Shown here: piece after piece, positions 55,523 to 64,000 of the stretch | Position numbering within the stretch: position 1 is the first letter of the stretch | How the letters are laid out: the number at the start of each line of letters is the position of its first letter | Assembly: GCA_946480825.1 (NCBI GenBank) | Contig: CAMLLG010000007.1 | Coordinates: forward strand, 15,033 to 79,032 | DNA from: an uncultured Lysobacteraceae bacterium | GTDB taxonomy: Bacteria > Pseudomonadota > Gammaproteobacteria > Xanthomonadales > Xanthomonadaceae | Length of the DNA stretch: 64,000 nt | Reading direction: 5' to 3' | Notes under the pieces: generated by a model | The model's input: only the letters and a program-made list of their open reading frames with translations | What the model was told of the DNA's origin: nothing | Database searches by the model: none | Made by a program: the position numbers and the translations under genes

Positions 55523-56115
55523 GCGTCGACGCATCTGCCGCGCGCTCGAAGCGTTTCGGCGTCGGCGGCATGGTCGCCGTGTCGTTGATGGCCTTCGGTT
55601 TCAGCTTCGCGCTGGTGCCGCTGTATCGCATCGCCTGCGAGAAGGTGTTCGGCATCCGTCTCGAACGCGGACCCGCCGAGACCGCCGCCGCCGCCGCGCG
55701 CAGCGACCGCATCGTGACGGTACGCTTCGACGGCGACGTCAATTCGAAACTGCCCTGGGCCTTCGCCCCGAAGCAGTCGAGCATGCAGGTGCGGCCCGGC
55801 GAGCTGTACGAGACCGCCTACGTCGCGCGCAATACCAGCGACCGCGACATCGTCGGCAGCGCCACGCCGTCGGTCGCGCCGGCGCTCGGGTCGAAATATT
55901 TCAACAAGACCGAATGCTTCTGCTTCACCGCGCAGACGCTGGTCGCCGGCGAGTCGCGCGAGATGCCGGTACGTTTCATCGTCGACCCGGACCTGCCGGA
56001 AGACGTGCGCACGCTCACGCTGTCGTATACCTTCTTCAAGAACGACGTGCTGACGGCCAAACTCGCCGGAAGCGATTCCGGCGCCTCGGCCGATGCGCAG
56101 CGCAGCGCGCCCTGA
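55519..56115 (+). CDS. ctaG: Cytochrome c oxidase assembly factor CtaG (Cox11)
   Basis: This protein delivers copper to the CuB site of subunit I. The 198 residues have one N-terminal membrane anchor (MVAVSLMAFGFSFALVPLY) and a periplasmic immunoglobulin-like domain. The copper-binding cysteines are in ECFCFTAQTL, and PVRFIVDPDLPEDV is the conserved C-terminal block. It overlaps the small assembly gene and precedes ctaE. Confidence 0.95.
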   Translation: MSVDASAARSKRFGVGGMVAVSLMAFGFSFALVPLYRIACEKVFGIRLERGPAETAAAAARSDRIVTVRFDGDVNSKLPWAFAPKQSSMQVRPGELYETAYVARNTSDRDIVGSATPSVAPALGSKYFNKTECFCFTAQTLVAGESREMPVRFIVDPDLPEDVRTLTLSYTFFKNDVLTAKLAGSDSGASADAQRSAP

Positions 56116-56161
56116 CCCCTTTCCCGATCTTCATTCGAATACTTCACGCGAGACGACCGCC

Positions 56162-57046
56162 ATGGCTCAAGCGCACGCCGATCACCACGACCCGAATGTC
56201 TACTTCGTGCCCCACGGCAGCAAGTGGCCGGTGTTCGCGTCGGTCTTCCTCTTCGCCACCATGGTCGGTCTCGCCAGTTGGCTGAATCATGTCGGCTGGG
56301 GCAAATCGGTGTTCTTCGCCGGCATGCTCGGCCTGCTCTTCATCCTGTTCAAGTGGTTCGCCGACGTGATCCTCGAATCGGTCAGCGGCTTCTACAACAA
56401 GCAGGTCGACGTGTCCTTCCGCATGGGCATGGTCTGGTTCATCTTCTCGGAAGTGATGTTCTTCGCCGCGTTCTTCGGCGCGCTGTTCTACGCCCGCCAG
56501 TTCGCGCTGCCGTGGCTGGGCGGCGAGGGCGACGGCGCGATGACCAACGCCACGCTGTGGTCGAACTTCACCGCCGCCTGGCCGAGCAGCGGCCCGGGCA
56601 ACGTCGGCGGCAGCTTCCAGACCATTCCGGCCTGGGGCCTGCCCTTGCTGAACACCCTGATCCTGCTCACCTCGGGCGTCACCGTGACTTTCGCGCACCA
56701 CGCGCTGAAGGCGGGACATCGCAAGGCCCTGCTGGTGTGGCTCGGCGCCACGGTCGCCCTGGGTTGCCTGTTCCTGTTCTACCAGGCCGAGGAATACATC
56801 CACGCCTACAAGGAATTGAACCTCACGCTCGGTTCGGGCATCTACGGTTCCACCTTCTTCATGCTCACCGGTTTCCACGGCGCGCACGTGACCCTCGGCA
56901 CCCTGATGCTGGCGATCATGTGGCTGCGCTGCGCGAAGGGCCACTTCACCAAGGATCAGCACTTCGCGTTCGAAGCGGTGGCCTGGTACTGGCACTTCGT
57001 GGACGTGGTGTGGCTGGGCCTGTTCCTGTTCGTCTACGTGCTCTGA
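56162..57046 (+). CDS. ctaE: Cytochrome c oxidase subunit III
   Basis: This structural subunit has 294 residues and about seven helices. It helps proton entry and stability of subunit I. AHADHHDPNVYFVPHGSKWP opens the chain. SFRMGMVWFIFSEVMFFAAF, FHGAHVTLG and the C-terminal FEAVAWYWHFVDVVW are family marks. The start at 56162 is chosen because the open frame above it overlaps ctaG and is not conserved. A hairpin follows the stop. Confidence 0.96.
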   Translation: MAQAHADHHDPNVYFVPHGSKWPVFASVFLFATMVGLASWLNHVGWGKSVFFAGMLGLLFILFKWFADVILESVSGFYNKQVDVSFRMGMVWFIFSEVMFFAAFFGALFYARQFALPWLGGEGDGAMTNATLWSNFTAAWPSSGPGNVGGSFQTIPAWGLPLLNTLILLTSGVTVTFAHHALKAGHRKALLVWLGATVALGCLFLFYQAEEYIHAYKELNLTLGSGIYGSTFFMLTGFHGAHVTLGTLMLAIMWLRCAKGHFTKDQHFAFEAVAWYWHFVDVVWLGLFLFVYVL

Positions 57047-57068
57047 CGCGCGCTGTCGCGGCACGCAA

Positions 57069-57097
57069 GCGAAGGCCGGCATTGCGCCGGCCTTCGC
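57069..57097. terminator. Hairpin after ctaE
   Basis: GCGAAGGCCGGC (57069-57080) and GCCGGCCTTCGC (57086-57097) give a perfect 12-base stem with a five-base loop. There is no T-run. It lies between convergent genes and may end transcription from both sides. Confidence 0.55.
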
Positions 57098-57173
57098 GTC
57101 TGTGACGGCGATGTCACCGAATCCGCACGGCGCCGCCGTGCGTATCGAAACTTTGCGTATCGAAGCGCGTCGA

Positions 57174-57404
57174 TCAGCCGGCGGGGTTCCTGCCGACGCC
57201 GTGCGGTTCGATCCAGCCCATGTAGATCGCCAGGATCAGCATCAGGATCAGCCCCACCGACAGCGCGATGCGCCGGGTCAGCGCATTCACCGTGCGCTTG
57301 GTCTGTCCCTTGTCGACCAGCATGTAATACAGGCCGGCTCCCAGATTCCACACGATCAGGATCAGAACCCCGACGATGAGCAGGGTCTTCAACGAATCGC
57401 TCAT
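57174..57404 (-). CDS. Twin transmembrane protein (DUF2909)
   Basis: This 76-residue inner-membrane protein has two helices: SLKTLLIVGVLILIVWNLGA and RIALSVGLILMLILAIYMGW. The loop between them, DKGQTKRTVNALTRR, is the DUF2909 signature. GGAG precedes the ATG. It is the only minus-strand gene within the oxidase cluster, a position at which this family is often found, so a link to oxidase assembly is plausible but unproven. Confidence 0.88.
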   Translation of the reverse strand: MSDSLKTLLIVGVLILIVWNLGAGLYYMLVDKGQTKRTVNALTRRIALSVGLILMLILAIYMGWIEPHGVGRNPAG

Positions 57405-57475
57405 GAGGCACTCCGACGGCGCGCGGATCGGCGCGGTTTTCGGGTGCGATTATCGCAGGCGCTGAGGGCTCACGG

Positions 57476-58219
57476 GTGAATGCGCGCCGCCATCCGCTGT
57501 TGCTCTGGGCGATCGCCGTGCTGGTCATGGCCTCGTTCGCGTGGCTGGGCGCATGGCAGCTCGAACGCGCGCACGAAAAGCGCGCGATGCTCGCGGCCTC
57601 GTCTTCGGCGCTGGCGACGCGCACACCGCAGCCGCTTTCGGTTGTCGGCGACCCGCAGCGGGCGCAGAGCTACGACTGGGTCGAGGTCGAAGGCCGGTTC
57701 GCCGATGCGCCGGCGGTCCTGCTCGACAACCAGCAGCGCGCGGGCAAGGTCGGCGTGCGCGCGTATCGCCGGTTCGACGTGCATGACGGTCCCTCGCTGC
57801 TGGTCGATCTGGGCTGGGTCGCGTTGCCGCCGGATCGCACCCTGCCGCCGGTGCCGCGCGATGCCGGGCGCACATCGCTGTCGGGCCTGCTGCTGCCGCC
57901 GCCGGGCGCGGGTCTGGGCATGGGCGCACCCGCCGTGCGCGAGGATGGAACGCTGCTGGCGACCACGATCGATCTGCAGGCCCTGCGCGCGCCGCTGCAG
58001 GCGCCGACGCTCGCCCCGCGGGTGCTGCGGCCCGCGCCCGAAGCGGGCTTCGGCTTCGAGCGCGATTTCGACATCCTGCCCAACACGCTGCCGCCCGAGC
58101 GGCATCTGGGCTATGCGGTGCAATGGTTCGCGCTGGCGCTCGCCGTGCTGATCACCGCACTGCTGCTGACCTGGCGCGCACGCCGCGCCGCAAGACGACA
58201 CCGGAGTGCTTCGAGATGA
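57476..58219 (+). CDS. SURF1 family oxidase assembly protein
   Basis: This 247-residue protein has two membrane helices, one at each end (LLLWAIAVLVMASFAWLGAW and YAVQWFALALAVLITALLLT), with a periplasmic domain between. GAWQLERAHEK, VEVEGRF, LVDLGWV and NTLPPERHLGYAVQWF are the SURF1 blocks. The family hands heme a to subunit I. The start is GTG. The stop overlaps the next start by ATGA. Confidence 0.92.
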   Translation: MNARRHPLLLWAIAVLVMASFAWLGAWQLERAHEKRAMLAASSSALATRTPQPLSVVGDPQRAQSYDWVEVEGRFADAPAVLLDNQQRAGKVGVRAYRRFDVHDGPSLLVDLGWVALPPDRTLPPVPRDAGRTSLSGLLLPPPGAGLGMGAPAVREDGTLLATTIDLQALRAPLQAPTLAPRVLRPAPEAGFGFERDFDILPNTLPPERHLGYAVQWFALALAVLITALLLTWRARRAARRHRSASR

Positions 58220-58812
58220 ACCCGCAAAACGACCAGGCGGCCGGCAAGGTCGCCGACCCCAACCGCGACCGCAATCGCAACCGGTGGATGCTGGTCGCGA
58301 TCTTCGCGATCTTCTTCGGCGGATTCGCGCTGGCCGGGCTGCTGCGCTTCTCGGGCTGGCGGCCGGCCGGCATGAAGAATCACGGCGAACTGCTGCAGCC
58401 GCCCGCGGACCTGCGGAGGCTCGAACCCAGACTCGCCGACGGCAGCGGCTATCTGTGGGATCCCGCGCAGCGCCGCTGGCGCATCCTGGTCGCGCCGCCG
58501 GCGGATTGCGGTCGGCCCTGCGTGACCCTGGCGGCCGAACTGGATCTGGTCTGGCAACTCTTCGGTCGCCATGCGTCGGACGTGCATCTGCTGTGGGTCG
58601 GTGTTCCCCCGGCCGGCATCAAGCGCGGCCCGGAGTTCCGCGAACTCCGCGACGATGCGGCGCTGCGCGCCGGTCTGCCGCGGCTCGCCGACCCGAAGGG
58701 CGTGCCGGTCTATGTCGTCGACCCGAACGGCTTCGTAGTTCTGCGCTACGCTCCCGGGTTCGATCCGTCCCATCTCCGCCAGGACATGTCCCGGCTGCTC
58801 AAGCTGAAATAG
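58216..58812 (+). CDS. SCO-like thioredoxin-fold protein of the oxidase cluster
   Basis: This 198-residue protein begins at an ATGA overlap with the SURF1 gene. A basic N-terminus and one helix (about 24-44, MLVAIFAIFFGGFALAGLL) anchor a periplasmic domain. C98 and C102 form a CxxxC pair (DCGRPC), as in copper chaperones of the SCO family. VYVVDPNGFVVLRY resembles their C-terminal strand, but the usual copper-binding histidine just before it is not seen. It could be a redox helper that keeps CuA or SURF1 partners reduced. It lies directly before ctaA. Confidence 0.72.
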   Translation: MNPQNDQAAGKVADPNRDRNRNRWMLVAIFAIFFGGFALAGLLRFSGWRPAGMKNHGELLQPPADLRRLEPRLADGSGYLWDPAQRRWRILVAPPADCGRPCVTLAAELDLVWQLFGRHASDVHLLWVGVPPAGIKRGPEFRELRDDAALRAGLPRLADPKGVPVYVVDPNGFVVLRYAPGFDPSHLRQDMSRLLKLK

Positions 58813-58827
58813 GCCAGACCCGCTCTC

Positions 58828-60006
58828 ATGTCGTCCGTCACACTCTCCAATACCACGTCCCCGGCCGCGCCGAAGGGGCCCATCTATCGCCACTTCCATC
58901 GCATCGCATGGTTGGCGGTTGCGCTGGCGCTGTGCGTGATCGTGTTCGGTGCGTTCGTGCGCCTCTCGCATGCCGGCCTGAGCTGCCCGGACTGGCCGAC
59001 CTGCTACGGTCGCGCCACCTGGCCCACGGTCACCGCGGAAGTGAACCATCCGACCGCGCTCGATGTGCGGCCGCTGGAAGTCCACAAGGCCTGGCGCGAG
59101 CAGGTGCACCGCCACGCCGCGGCCGTGCTCGGCACGCTGGTGCTGATCCTCGCGCTGCTGGCCGCGCGCCGGCGTCGTTACGGCATCGCGCAGATCCTGC
59201 TGGCCGCGGGCCTGATCGCGGTGGGCATCCCGCTGTACATGCGCGGCATGCACGATGCCGCGATCGCCTGCGCGGTGCTCGGCGAACTGATCCTGCTGTT
59301 CGCGGCGCTGCGATGGAACAACGACGATCTCGCGCGCGCGTCCACGCTCACGCTGATGCTGATCGTGTTCCAGGCGCTGCTGGGCATGTGGACGGTGACG
59401 CTGCTGCTCAAGCCGGTGGTGGTGATGAGCCATCTGATCGGCGGCATGGCCACGTTCGCGATGCTGACATGGATGGCCTGGCGCGCCACCGACAGCCCGG
59501 TGCGCATCGCCGGCGTCGCCGGCATGCGCCGCTGGCTGATCGGCGCGATCGTCGTCGTCGGCGTGCAGATCGCGCTCGGCGGCTGGGTCAGCGCGAACTA
59601 CGCGGCGCTGGCCTGCGGCAACGACTTCCCGACCTGCGTCGGCCGCTGGCTGCCGCCGACCGATTTCCGCGAAGGTTTCGTGCTGTGGCGCGGCATCGGC
59701 GTGGACTACGAGGGCGGCGTGCTCGATGGCGCCTCGCGCATCGCGATCCAGCTCGCCCATCGCGGCATGGCGGTGGTAATTTTCCTGTATCTGCTGATGT
59801 TGGCGTTCAAGCTGATCCGCACGCCGGGGCTGTGGCTCGCCGGTGTGGTCCTCGGCCTGCTGACCTTGGCGCAGGTCGGCCTGGGCATCGCGAACGTGGT
59901 GATGGGCCTGCCGCTGTGGGTGGCGACGATGCACAACGGCGGCGCCGCGCTGCTGTTGTTCCTCCTGGTCGGTCTGCTCGCGCGCCTGCGCCCGCCGACG
60001 GACTGA
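58828..60006 (+). CDS. ctaA: Heme A synthase (Cox15)
   Basis: This enzyme oxidises the C8 methyl of heme O to the formyl group of heme A. Its 392 residues and about eight helices fit. The heme-binding histidines are in EVHKAWREQVHRHAA, MSHLIGGM, LAHRGMAV and MHNGGA, and FVRLSHAGLSCPDWPTCYG carries the paired cysteines of the first loop. The family's HAE1-like tandem four-helix halves are visible. ctaB follows six bases after. Confidence 0.95.
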   Translation: MSSVTLSNTTSPAAPKGPIYRHFHRIAWLAVALALCVIVFGAFVRLSHAGLSCPDWPTCYGRATWPTVTAEVNHPTALDVRPLEVHKAWREQVHRHAAAVLGTLVLILALLAARRRRYGIAQILLAAGLIAVGIPLYMRGMHDAAIACAVLGELILLFAALRWNNDDLARASTLTLMLIVFQALLGMWTVTLLLKPVVVMSHLIGGMATFAMLTWMAWRATDSPVRIAGVAGMRRWLIGAIVVVGVQIALGGWVSANYAALACGNDFPTCVGRWLPPTDFREGFVLWRGIGVDYEGGVLDGASRIAIQLAHRGMAVVIFLYLLMLAFKLIRTPGLWLAGVVLGLLTLAQVGLGIANVVMGLPLWVATMHNGGAALLLFLLVGLLARLRPPTD

Positions 60007-60012
60007 GCGCCG

Positions 60013-60933
60013 ATGGCCTTTCCGATGCGCGAGTACTGGGCGCTGACCAAGCCGCGGGTGGTGGCGCTGATCGTGTTCACCGCGCTGGTGGGCATGTTCC
60101 TCGCCGTGCCCGGGCTGCCGCCGCTGCGCGAGAGCGTGTTCGGCTTCATCGGCATCTGGCTGGCGGCGTCCAGCGCGGCGGCGATCAATCATCTGATCGA
60201 TCAGCGCATCGATCGGGTGATGGCGCGCACCGCGCATCGCCCGCTCGCCACCGGCGCGCTGAAACCGGCGCAGGTGCTGGCGTTCGCGGTGTTCCTCGGC
60301 GCGCTGTCGATGGCGATGCTGATCTCGATGGTCAATCGCATCACCGCGCTGCTGACGTTCGCGTCGTTGATCGGCTACGCCATCGTCTACACCGCCTGGC
60401 TCAAGCGCGCGACGCCGCAGAACATCGTGATCGGCGGCATCGCCGGCGCGGCGCCGCCGCTGCTGGGCTGGGCCGCGGTCACCGGCATGCAGAACGAATG
60501 GGACTGGGCGCACGCGCTGTTGCTGGTGCTGATCATCTTCGTGTGGACGCCGCCGCATTTCTGGGCGCTCGCGATCTTCCGCCGCGAGGATTACGCGCGC
60601 GCACTGGTGCCGATGCTGCCGGTCACCCACGGCGTCGAATACACCCGCTGGCAGATCCTGCTCTACACCGTGCTGCTGCTGGTGATCACCGTGCTGCCCT
60701 GGGCGGTGGGCATGAGCGGGCTGTTCTACCTCGGTGGCGCGCTGGTCCTGGGCGCAGTGTTCCTGTGGTACGCGTGGAAACTGCTCGATCCGCCGGACGA
60801 ATTCTTCGCGATGCGCACCTTCAACTATTCGGTCGTGTACCTGATGGCGCTGTTCGCGTTCCTGCTGGTCGACCACTGGCTGTTGCCCTGGCTCACGCCC
60901 GCGCCGGCGATCGAATTCATGCCCGCGGGTTGA
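60013..60933 (+). CDS. ctaB: Heme O synthase (protoheme farnesyltransferase)
   Basis: This membrane prenyltransferase adds farnesyl to heme B. The 306 residues show the two magnesium-diphosphate motifs of UbiA enzymes: [20 protein letters not shown] and the later [10 protein letters not shown] with [14 protein letters not shown]. ctaA supplies the next step, so the pair makes heme A for subunit I. It closes the oxidase cluster; repeats follow at once. Confidence 0.96.
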   Translation: MAFPMREYWALTKPRVVALIVFTALVGMFLAVPGLPPLRESVFGFIGIWLAASSAAAINHLIDQRIDRVMARTAHRPLATGALKPAQVLAFAVFLGALSMAMLISMVNRITALLTFASLIGYAIVYTAWLKRATPQNIVIGGIAGAAPPLLGWAAVTGMQNEWDWAHALLLVLIIFVWTPPHFWALAIFRREDYARALVPMLPVTHGVEYTRWQILLYTVLLLVITVLPWAVGMSGLFYLGGALVLGAVFLWYAWKLLDPPDEFFAMRTFNYSVVYLMALFAFLLVDHWLLPWLTPAPAIEFMPAG

Positions 60934-60965
60934 TGGATTCCTGCTGCAGGCGCGACAGGCTTTTC

Positions 60966-61117
60966 GCAGGAGCGACGCAAGTCGCGACAAGGCGAAGAGG
61001 ACGGTCGCGACTCGCGGTGATTCAGAAGCAACTCGCGACCCGCGTCGCGCCTGCCTTGGGTTTTCGGTGAGAATGCGGCGGGCAGTGGTTTGCGGTCGCG
61101 ACTTGCGTCGCTCCTGC
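60966..61117. repeat. Inverted 23-bp GCAGGAGCGACGCAAGTCGC repeats after ctaB
   Basis: The unit at 60966-60988 and its exact inverted copy at 61095-61117 enclose about 106 bases with further degenerate TCGCGACT copies. A diverged relative is at 2161-2183. They fill the gap between ctaB and the amidohydrolase gene. Confidence 0.85.
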
Positions 61118-61188
61118 AACAGCAAAGGCCGCGCCTCGTGGCGCGCCCGCAAGAGCAAGCAACGACATCACCCGATGAGGATCCGACC

Positions 61189-62487
61189 ATGCGCCATCCG
61201 TCTCTGCCGACATTCTTCTGCGGTCTCGCGCTGACCGTCGCCGCTTTTTCCGCACGGGGCGGCGAAGCGCCGCCGCAGGCCTCCGTCGTCACCGCCGCGC
61301 GCATGCTCGACGTTCGCAGCGGCCGGGTGCTGGAGAACGTGGAAGTACTGGTCGAAGGCGGACGCATCAAACAGGTCGCGCACGGCCCCGGCGCCGCCAT
61401 CGTCGCGCCCGAGGTGCGACGCTACAACCTCGGCGATGTCACCCTGCTGCCGGGGCTGATCGACATGCACGTGCATATCGACAGCGATCCCACCTTCAGC
61501 GGCTACAGCTATCTGCAGTTCAACGATCGCTTCTGGTCCGCGGTGTCGGTGACGCACGCGCAGAAGACGCTGATGGCCGGGTTCACCACCATCCGCAACC
61601 TCGGCTCCGACGACTGGAACGACGTCGGCCTGCAGCAGGCCATCGATGCGGGCCGCGTGCAGGGGCCGCGCATCGTCGCCGCGGCGTATGCCTTCGGCGC
61701 CACCGGCGGGCACTGCGATTCGACCTACTTCCCGCCGTCGATGAACGATCGCAACGTCTACAACGCCGACACCCCGGACGAAGCGCGCAAATCGGTGCGC
61801 GCGGTGCGCAAGTACGGTGCCCAGGTGATCAAGCTCTGCGCCACCGGCGGCGTGTTCTCGCGCAATACCGAATCCGGCCAGCAGCAGATGACCTACGCCG
61901 AGATGAAGGCGGCCGCGGACGAAGCGCACATGTGGGGCGTGAAGGTGGCCGCGCATGCGCACGGCGCCTCCGGCATCCGCGATGCGATCCGGGCCGGCGT
62001 CGACACCATCGAACACGCCAGCCTGCTCGACGACGAAGGCATCCGCCTGGCGAAGCAGTTCGGCGCGTATCTGTCGATGGACATCTACAACACCGACTAC
62101 ACCCAGTCCGAAGGCGCGAAGAACGGCGTGCTCGAAGACAATCTGCGCAAGGACCGCGAACTCGCCGACGTGCAGCGCGAGAATTTCCGTCGCGCGCATG
62201 CGGCCGGCGTGAAGATGGTGTTCGGCACCGACGCCGGCATCTATCCGCACGGCGACAACGCGAAGCAGTTCGCGGTGATGGTGCGTTACGGCATGACCCC
62301 GATCCAGGCGATTCAGTCCGCCACCATCAACGCCGCCGACGCGCTCGGCCGCAACGATGTCGGCATCCTCGAAACCGGCCGCTACGCGGACATCATCGCG
62401 GTGCCCGGCAACCCCGCGCAGGATGTGACCCTGCTGGAATCGGTGCCGTTCGTGATGAAGGGTGGGGTGGTGGTGAAGTCGCCTTGA
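61189..62487 (+). CDS. Exported amidohydrolase (Xaa-Pro/Arg carboxypeptidase-like)
   Basis: This 432-residue protein has a signal peptide (MRHPSLPTFFCGLALTVAAF, ending ARGGEA). The amidohydrolase barrel follows with the metal ligands H-x-H in IDMHVHID, the carbamylated-lysine candidate in VIKLCATGG, histidines in AAHAHGAS and IEHASLL, and the aspartate in GTDAG. This set matches the binuclear Sgx9260/Cc2672-type enzymes that cleave acyl-lysine or -arginine dipeptides. It is presumably periplasmic and used in peptide degradation. GAGGA lies nine bases before the ATG. Confidence 0.9.
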   Translation: MRHPSLPTFFCGLALTVAAFSARGGEAPPQASVVTAARMLDVRSGRVLENVEVLVEGGRIKQVAHGPGAAIVAPEVRRYNLGDVTLLPGLIDMHVHIDSDPTFSGYSYLQFNDRFWSAVSVTHAQKTLMAGFTTIRNLGSDDWNDVGLQQAIDAGRVQGPRIVAAAYAFGATGGHCDSTYFPPSMNDRNVYNADTPDEARKSVRAVRKYGAQVIKLCATGGVFSRNTESGQQQMTYAEMKAAADEAHMWGVKVAAHAHGASGIRDAIRAGVDTIEHASLLDDEGIRLAKQFGAYLSMDIYNTDYTQSEGAKNGVLEDNLRKDRELADVQRENFRRAHAAGVKMVFGTDAGIYPHGDNAKQFAVMVRYGMTPIQAIQSATINAADALGRNDVGILETGRYADIIAVPGNPAQDVTLLESVPFVMKGGVVVKSP

Positions 62488-62527
62488 GGGCGACGCGCGT
62501 CCGATCGGATGCGCGGCGCGGGTTTGC

Positions 62528-63142
62528 TCATCCGGACTCGGCCAGCCGTCGATAGCGGCGATCCAGCGCAGCGACATGCCGTTGCAGATCGTCGAGCGAT
62601 CCGCTGTTGACGATCACATCGTCGGCGATTCCAAGCCGCTGTTCGCGGGTGGCCTGCGCCGCGATCATTCGGTCGGCGAGCGCGGCGTCGATGCCGTCGC
62701 GCTGGATCAGCCGCGCGCGCTGGGTCTCGACCGGCACGTCGACGACGAGAAAACGCTGCAGCCGCGGATACGCGATGCGGCCGCCAACTTCGGTCAACAG
62801 CGGAATCGCGGCGATGGCGTAGGCGCCGGGCGCCTGCGCGCACTGGCGCATGAGGGTTCCGCGCACGCGCGGGTGGACGATGGCTTCGAGCCGCTTGCGC
62901 GCGGCGTCGTCGCCGAACACGCGCTGGCGCATCGTGGCGCGGTCGAGACTGCCGTCGGTGGCGAGGACATCGGCTCCGAAAGCCGCGACGACTTCGGCCA
63001 GACCGGCGCTGCCGGCGGCGACCGCCTCGCGTGCGGCGAGGTCGGCGTCGGCAACCACGATCCCCAGCGATTCGAACGCGCGGCCGACCGCGGTCTTGCC
63101 CGAAGCGATCCCGCCGGTCAGACCGACGCAGTACGCGGCCAC
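62528..63142 (-). CDS. coaE: Dephospho-CoA kinase
   Basis: This is the last enzyme of coenzyme A synthesis, adding the 3'-phosphate. The 204 residues carry the P-loop GLTGGIASGKTAVG at the N-terminus, DADLAAREAV and the LID-type RLIQRDGIDAALADRMIAAQ. It starts with GTG four bases after the pilD stop, the pilD-coaE order seen across Xanthomonadaceae and Pseudomonas. Confidence 0.95.
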   Translation of the reverse strand: MAAYCVGLTGGIASGKTAVGRAFESLGIVVADADLAAREAVAAGSAGLAEVVAAFGADVLATDGSLDRATMRQRVFGDDAARKRLEAIVHPRVRGTLMRQCAQAPGAYAIAAIPLLTEVGGRIAYPRLQRFLVVDVPVETQRARLIQRDGIDAALADRMIAAQATREQRLGIADDVIVNSGSLDDLQRHVAALDRRYRRLAESG

Positions 63143-63146
63143 GGTG

Positions 63147-64000
63147 TCAGTCCAGGCCGCTCATGCGCATGTAGGTGCCGATGATCTGGTCGCCCCAGAT
63201 GAACACGATCCAGCCGGCGATGGCGAGATACGGGCCGAACGGAATCGTGGTGTTGCGGTCGCGGCCCTTCATGGCGAGGAAGATCGAGCCGATGATCGCG
63301 CCGACCAGCGACGACATCAACGCGATCGGCAGCAGCGCCTTGTAGCCGGCCCAGGCGCCGAGCGCGGCCAGCAGCTTGAAATCGCCGTGGCCCATGCCGA
63401 CCTTGCCGGTGAGCTGTTTGAACACCCAGTACACCGTCCACAGCGAGACATAGCCGAGCACGGCCCCGGCGATCGCGGCCTTGGCCGGCACGAACAGATT
63501 GTCGACGCTGGCGATCAGCCCCAGCCACAGCAGCACCAGCGTGATCTGGTCGGGCAGGATCTTGGTGCGCAGATCCATGCCCGCGCCGGCGATCAGGAAA
63601 CAGCTCAACAGCGACGCGCCGAAACCCTGCCAGCCGAAACCGAAGCGCCATACGCAGGCCAGCACCAACAGCATCGTCAGCAGTTCCACCGCCGGATACT
63701 GGATGGAGATCGGCGCCTTGCAACTGCGGCAGCGGCCGCGCAGCGCGGCCCAGCTGAGTACCGGAATGTTCTCGTACCACGACAACTGGTGGCCGCAGTG
63801 CGGGCAGTGCGAGCGTTCGACCACGATGCCGGGCGGCGGCGGATCGTAGAGTTCGGGTTGTCCGAGTTCCTCCTGGGCGTCGCGCTTCCACTCCCACTCC
63901 AGCCGTTTCGGCAGACGCAGGATCACCACGTTGAGGAAACTGCCGACGAGGAGGCCGAGCCCGGCCGCGATCGGATAACCGAGGGCCGGGTTCTGGTCGA
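63147..64000 (-). CDS. pilD: Type IV prepilin peptidase/methylase PilD (5' end outside window)
   Basis: This inner-membrane aspartic protease trims and N-methylates type IV pilins and type II secretion pseudopilins. The frame runs off the right edge and lacks only its first few codons (the last readable upstream part is NPALGYPIAAGLGLLVGSFL). Two Cys pairs in CPHCGHQLSW and CRSCKAPIS form the zinc site of the methylase domain. The catalytic aspartates are in GAGMDLRTKILPD and GMGHGDFKLLAALG. About eight helices are present. coaE follows in the same operon. Confidence 0.95.
   Translation of the reverse strand, partial: DQNPALGYPIAAGLGLLVGSFLNVVILRLPKRLEWEWKRDAQEELGQPELYDPPPPGIVVERSHCPHCGHQLSWYENIPVLSWAALRGRCRSCKAPISIQYPAVELLTMLLVLACVWRFGFGWQGFGASLLSCFLIAGAGMDLRTKILPDQITLVLLWLGLIASVDNLFVPAKAAIAGAVLGYVSLWTVYWVFKQLTGKVGMGHGDFKLLAALGAWAGYKALLPIALMSSLVGAIIGSIFLAMKGRDRNTTIPFGPYLAIAGWIVFIWGDQIIGTYMRMSGLD

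Noticed and set aside
57140..57165. Direct repeat CGTATCGAA x2 upstream of the DUF2909 stop
   Set aside because: Two 9-base copies in a short GC-rich gap are within chance and show no further structure.

Overview
The window is a GC-rich chromosomal segment from a gammaproteobacterium, most likely of the Lysobacteraceae/Xanthomonadaceae (Lysobacter- or Luteimonas-like). The assignment rests on the glycolytic gene order, the DUF2339/DUF3999 pair, the Dak2-DegV fusion, the RebB protein, the pilD-coaE end and the repeat families; no marker rRNA is present. Genes are densely packed, often with ATGA or GTGA start/stop overlaps. There is one tRNA, no CRISPR array, no prophage and no transposase.

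Left part (1-22.6 kb): an OmpW-type porin, then a dispersed glycolytic block on the plus strand: gap (849), pgk (7525), pyk (15893) and a class I fba (20778). Unrelated genes lie between these: a DUF2339/DUF3999 membrane pair, a secreted trypsin-like protease, a tiny secreted three-cysteine protein, a HAD phosphatase, a coupled transglutaminase/Sel1-repeat pair, a frameshifted SIR2-like gene of visibly lower GC, and a malonyl-transferase resembling the stand-alone acyltransferases of trans-AT polyketide systems. The gaps hold REP-like palindromes, tandem repeats and terminators.

Middle (22.7-35.4 kb): an RND efflux pair, a TrmH-type RNA methyltransferase, a tandem-domain RebB (R-body) protein, an M28 peptidase, a 269-bp MITE-like element with 32-bp inverted ends, mscL, a fumarylacetoacetase-family enzyme, a Rieske protein coupled to a secreted duplicated-domain protein, arginase and tRNA-Thr(TGT).

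Right-middle (35.4-52.5 kb), mostly minus strand: a Dak2-DegV (FakA-FakB-like) fusion upstream of plsY, birA, coaX and a SPOR protein; mtfA; a PepSY-phoP-phoQ set; a CtlX-like amidinotransferase; dusA; tex; and bifunctional putA with its own terminator.

Right end (52.7-64 kb): a complete aa3-type cytochrome c oxidase and assembly cluster (ctaC, ctaD, a 44-residue assembly protein, ctaG, ctaE, a twin-transmembrane protein on the opposite strand, surf1, a SCO-like thioredoxin-fold protein, ctaA, ctaB), then a secreted amidohydrolase, coaE and pilD, the last cut by the window edge.

Functionally the window is central metabolism and respiration with lipid and CoA supply genes. The accessory or unusual items are the broken SIR2-like gene, the double RebB protein, the trans-AT-like acyltransferase, the MITE-like element and the repeat clusters.
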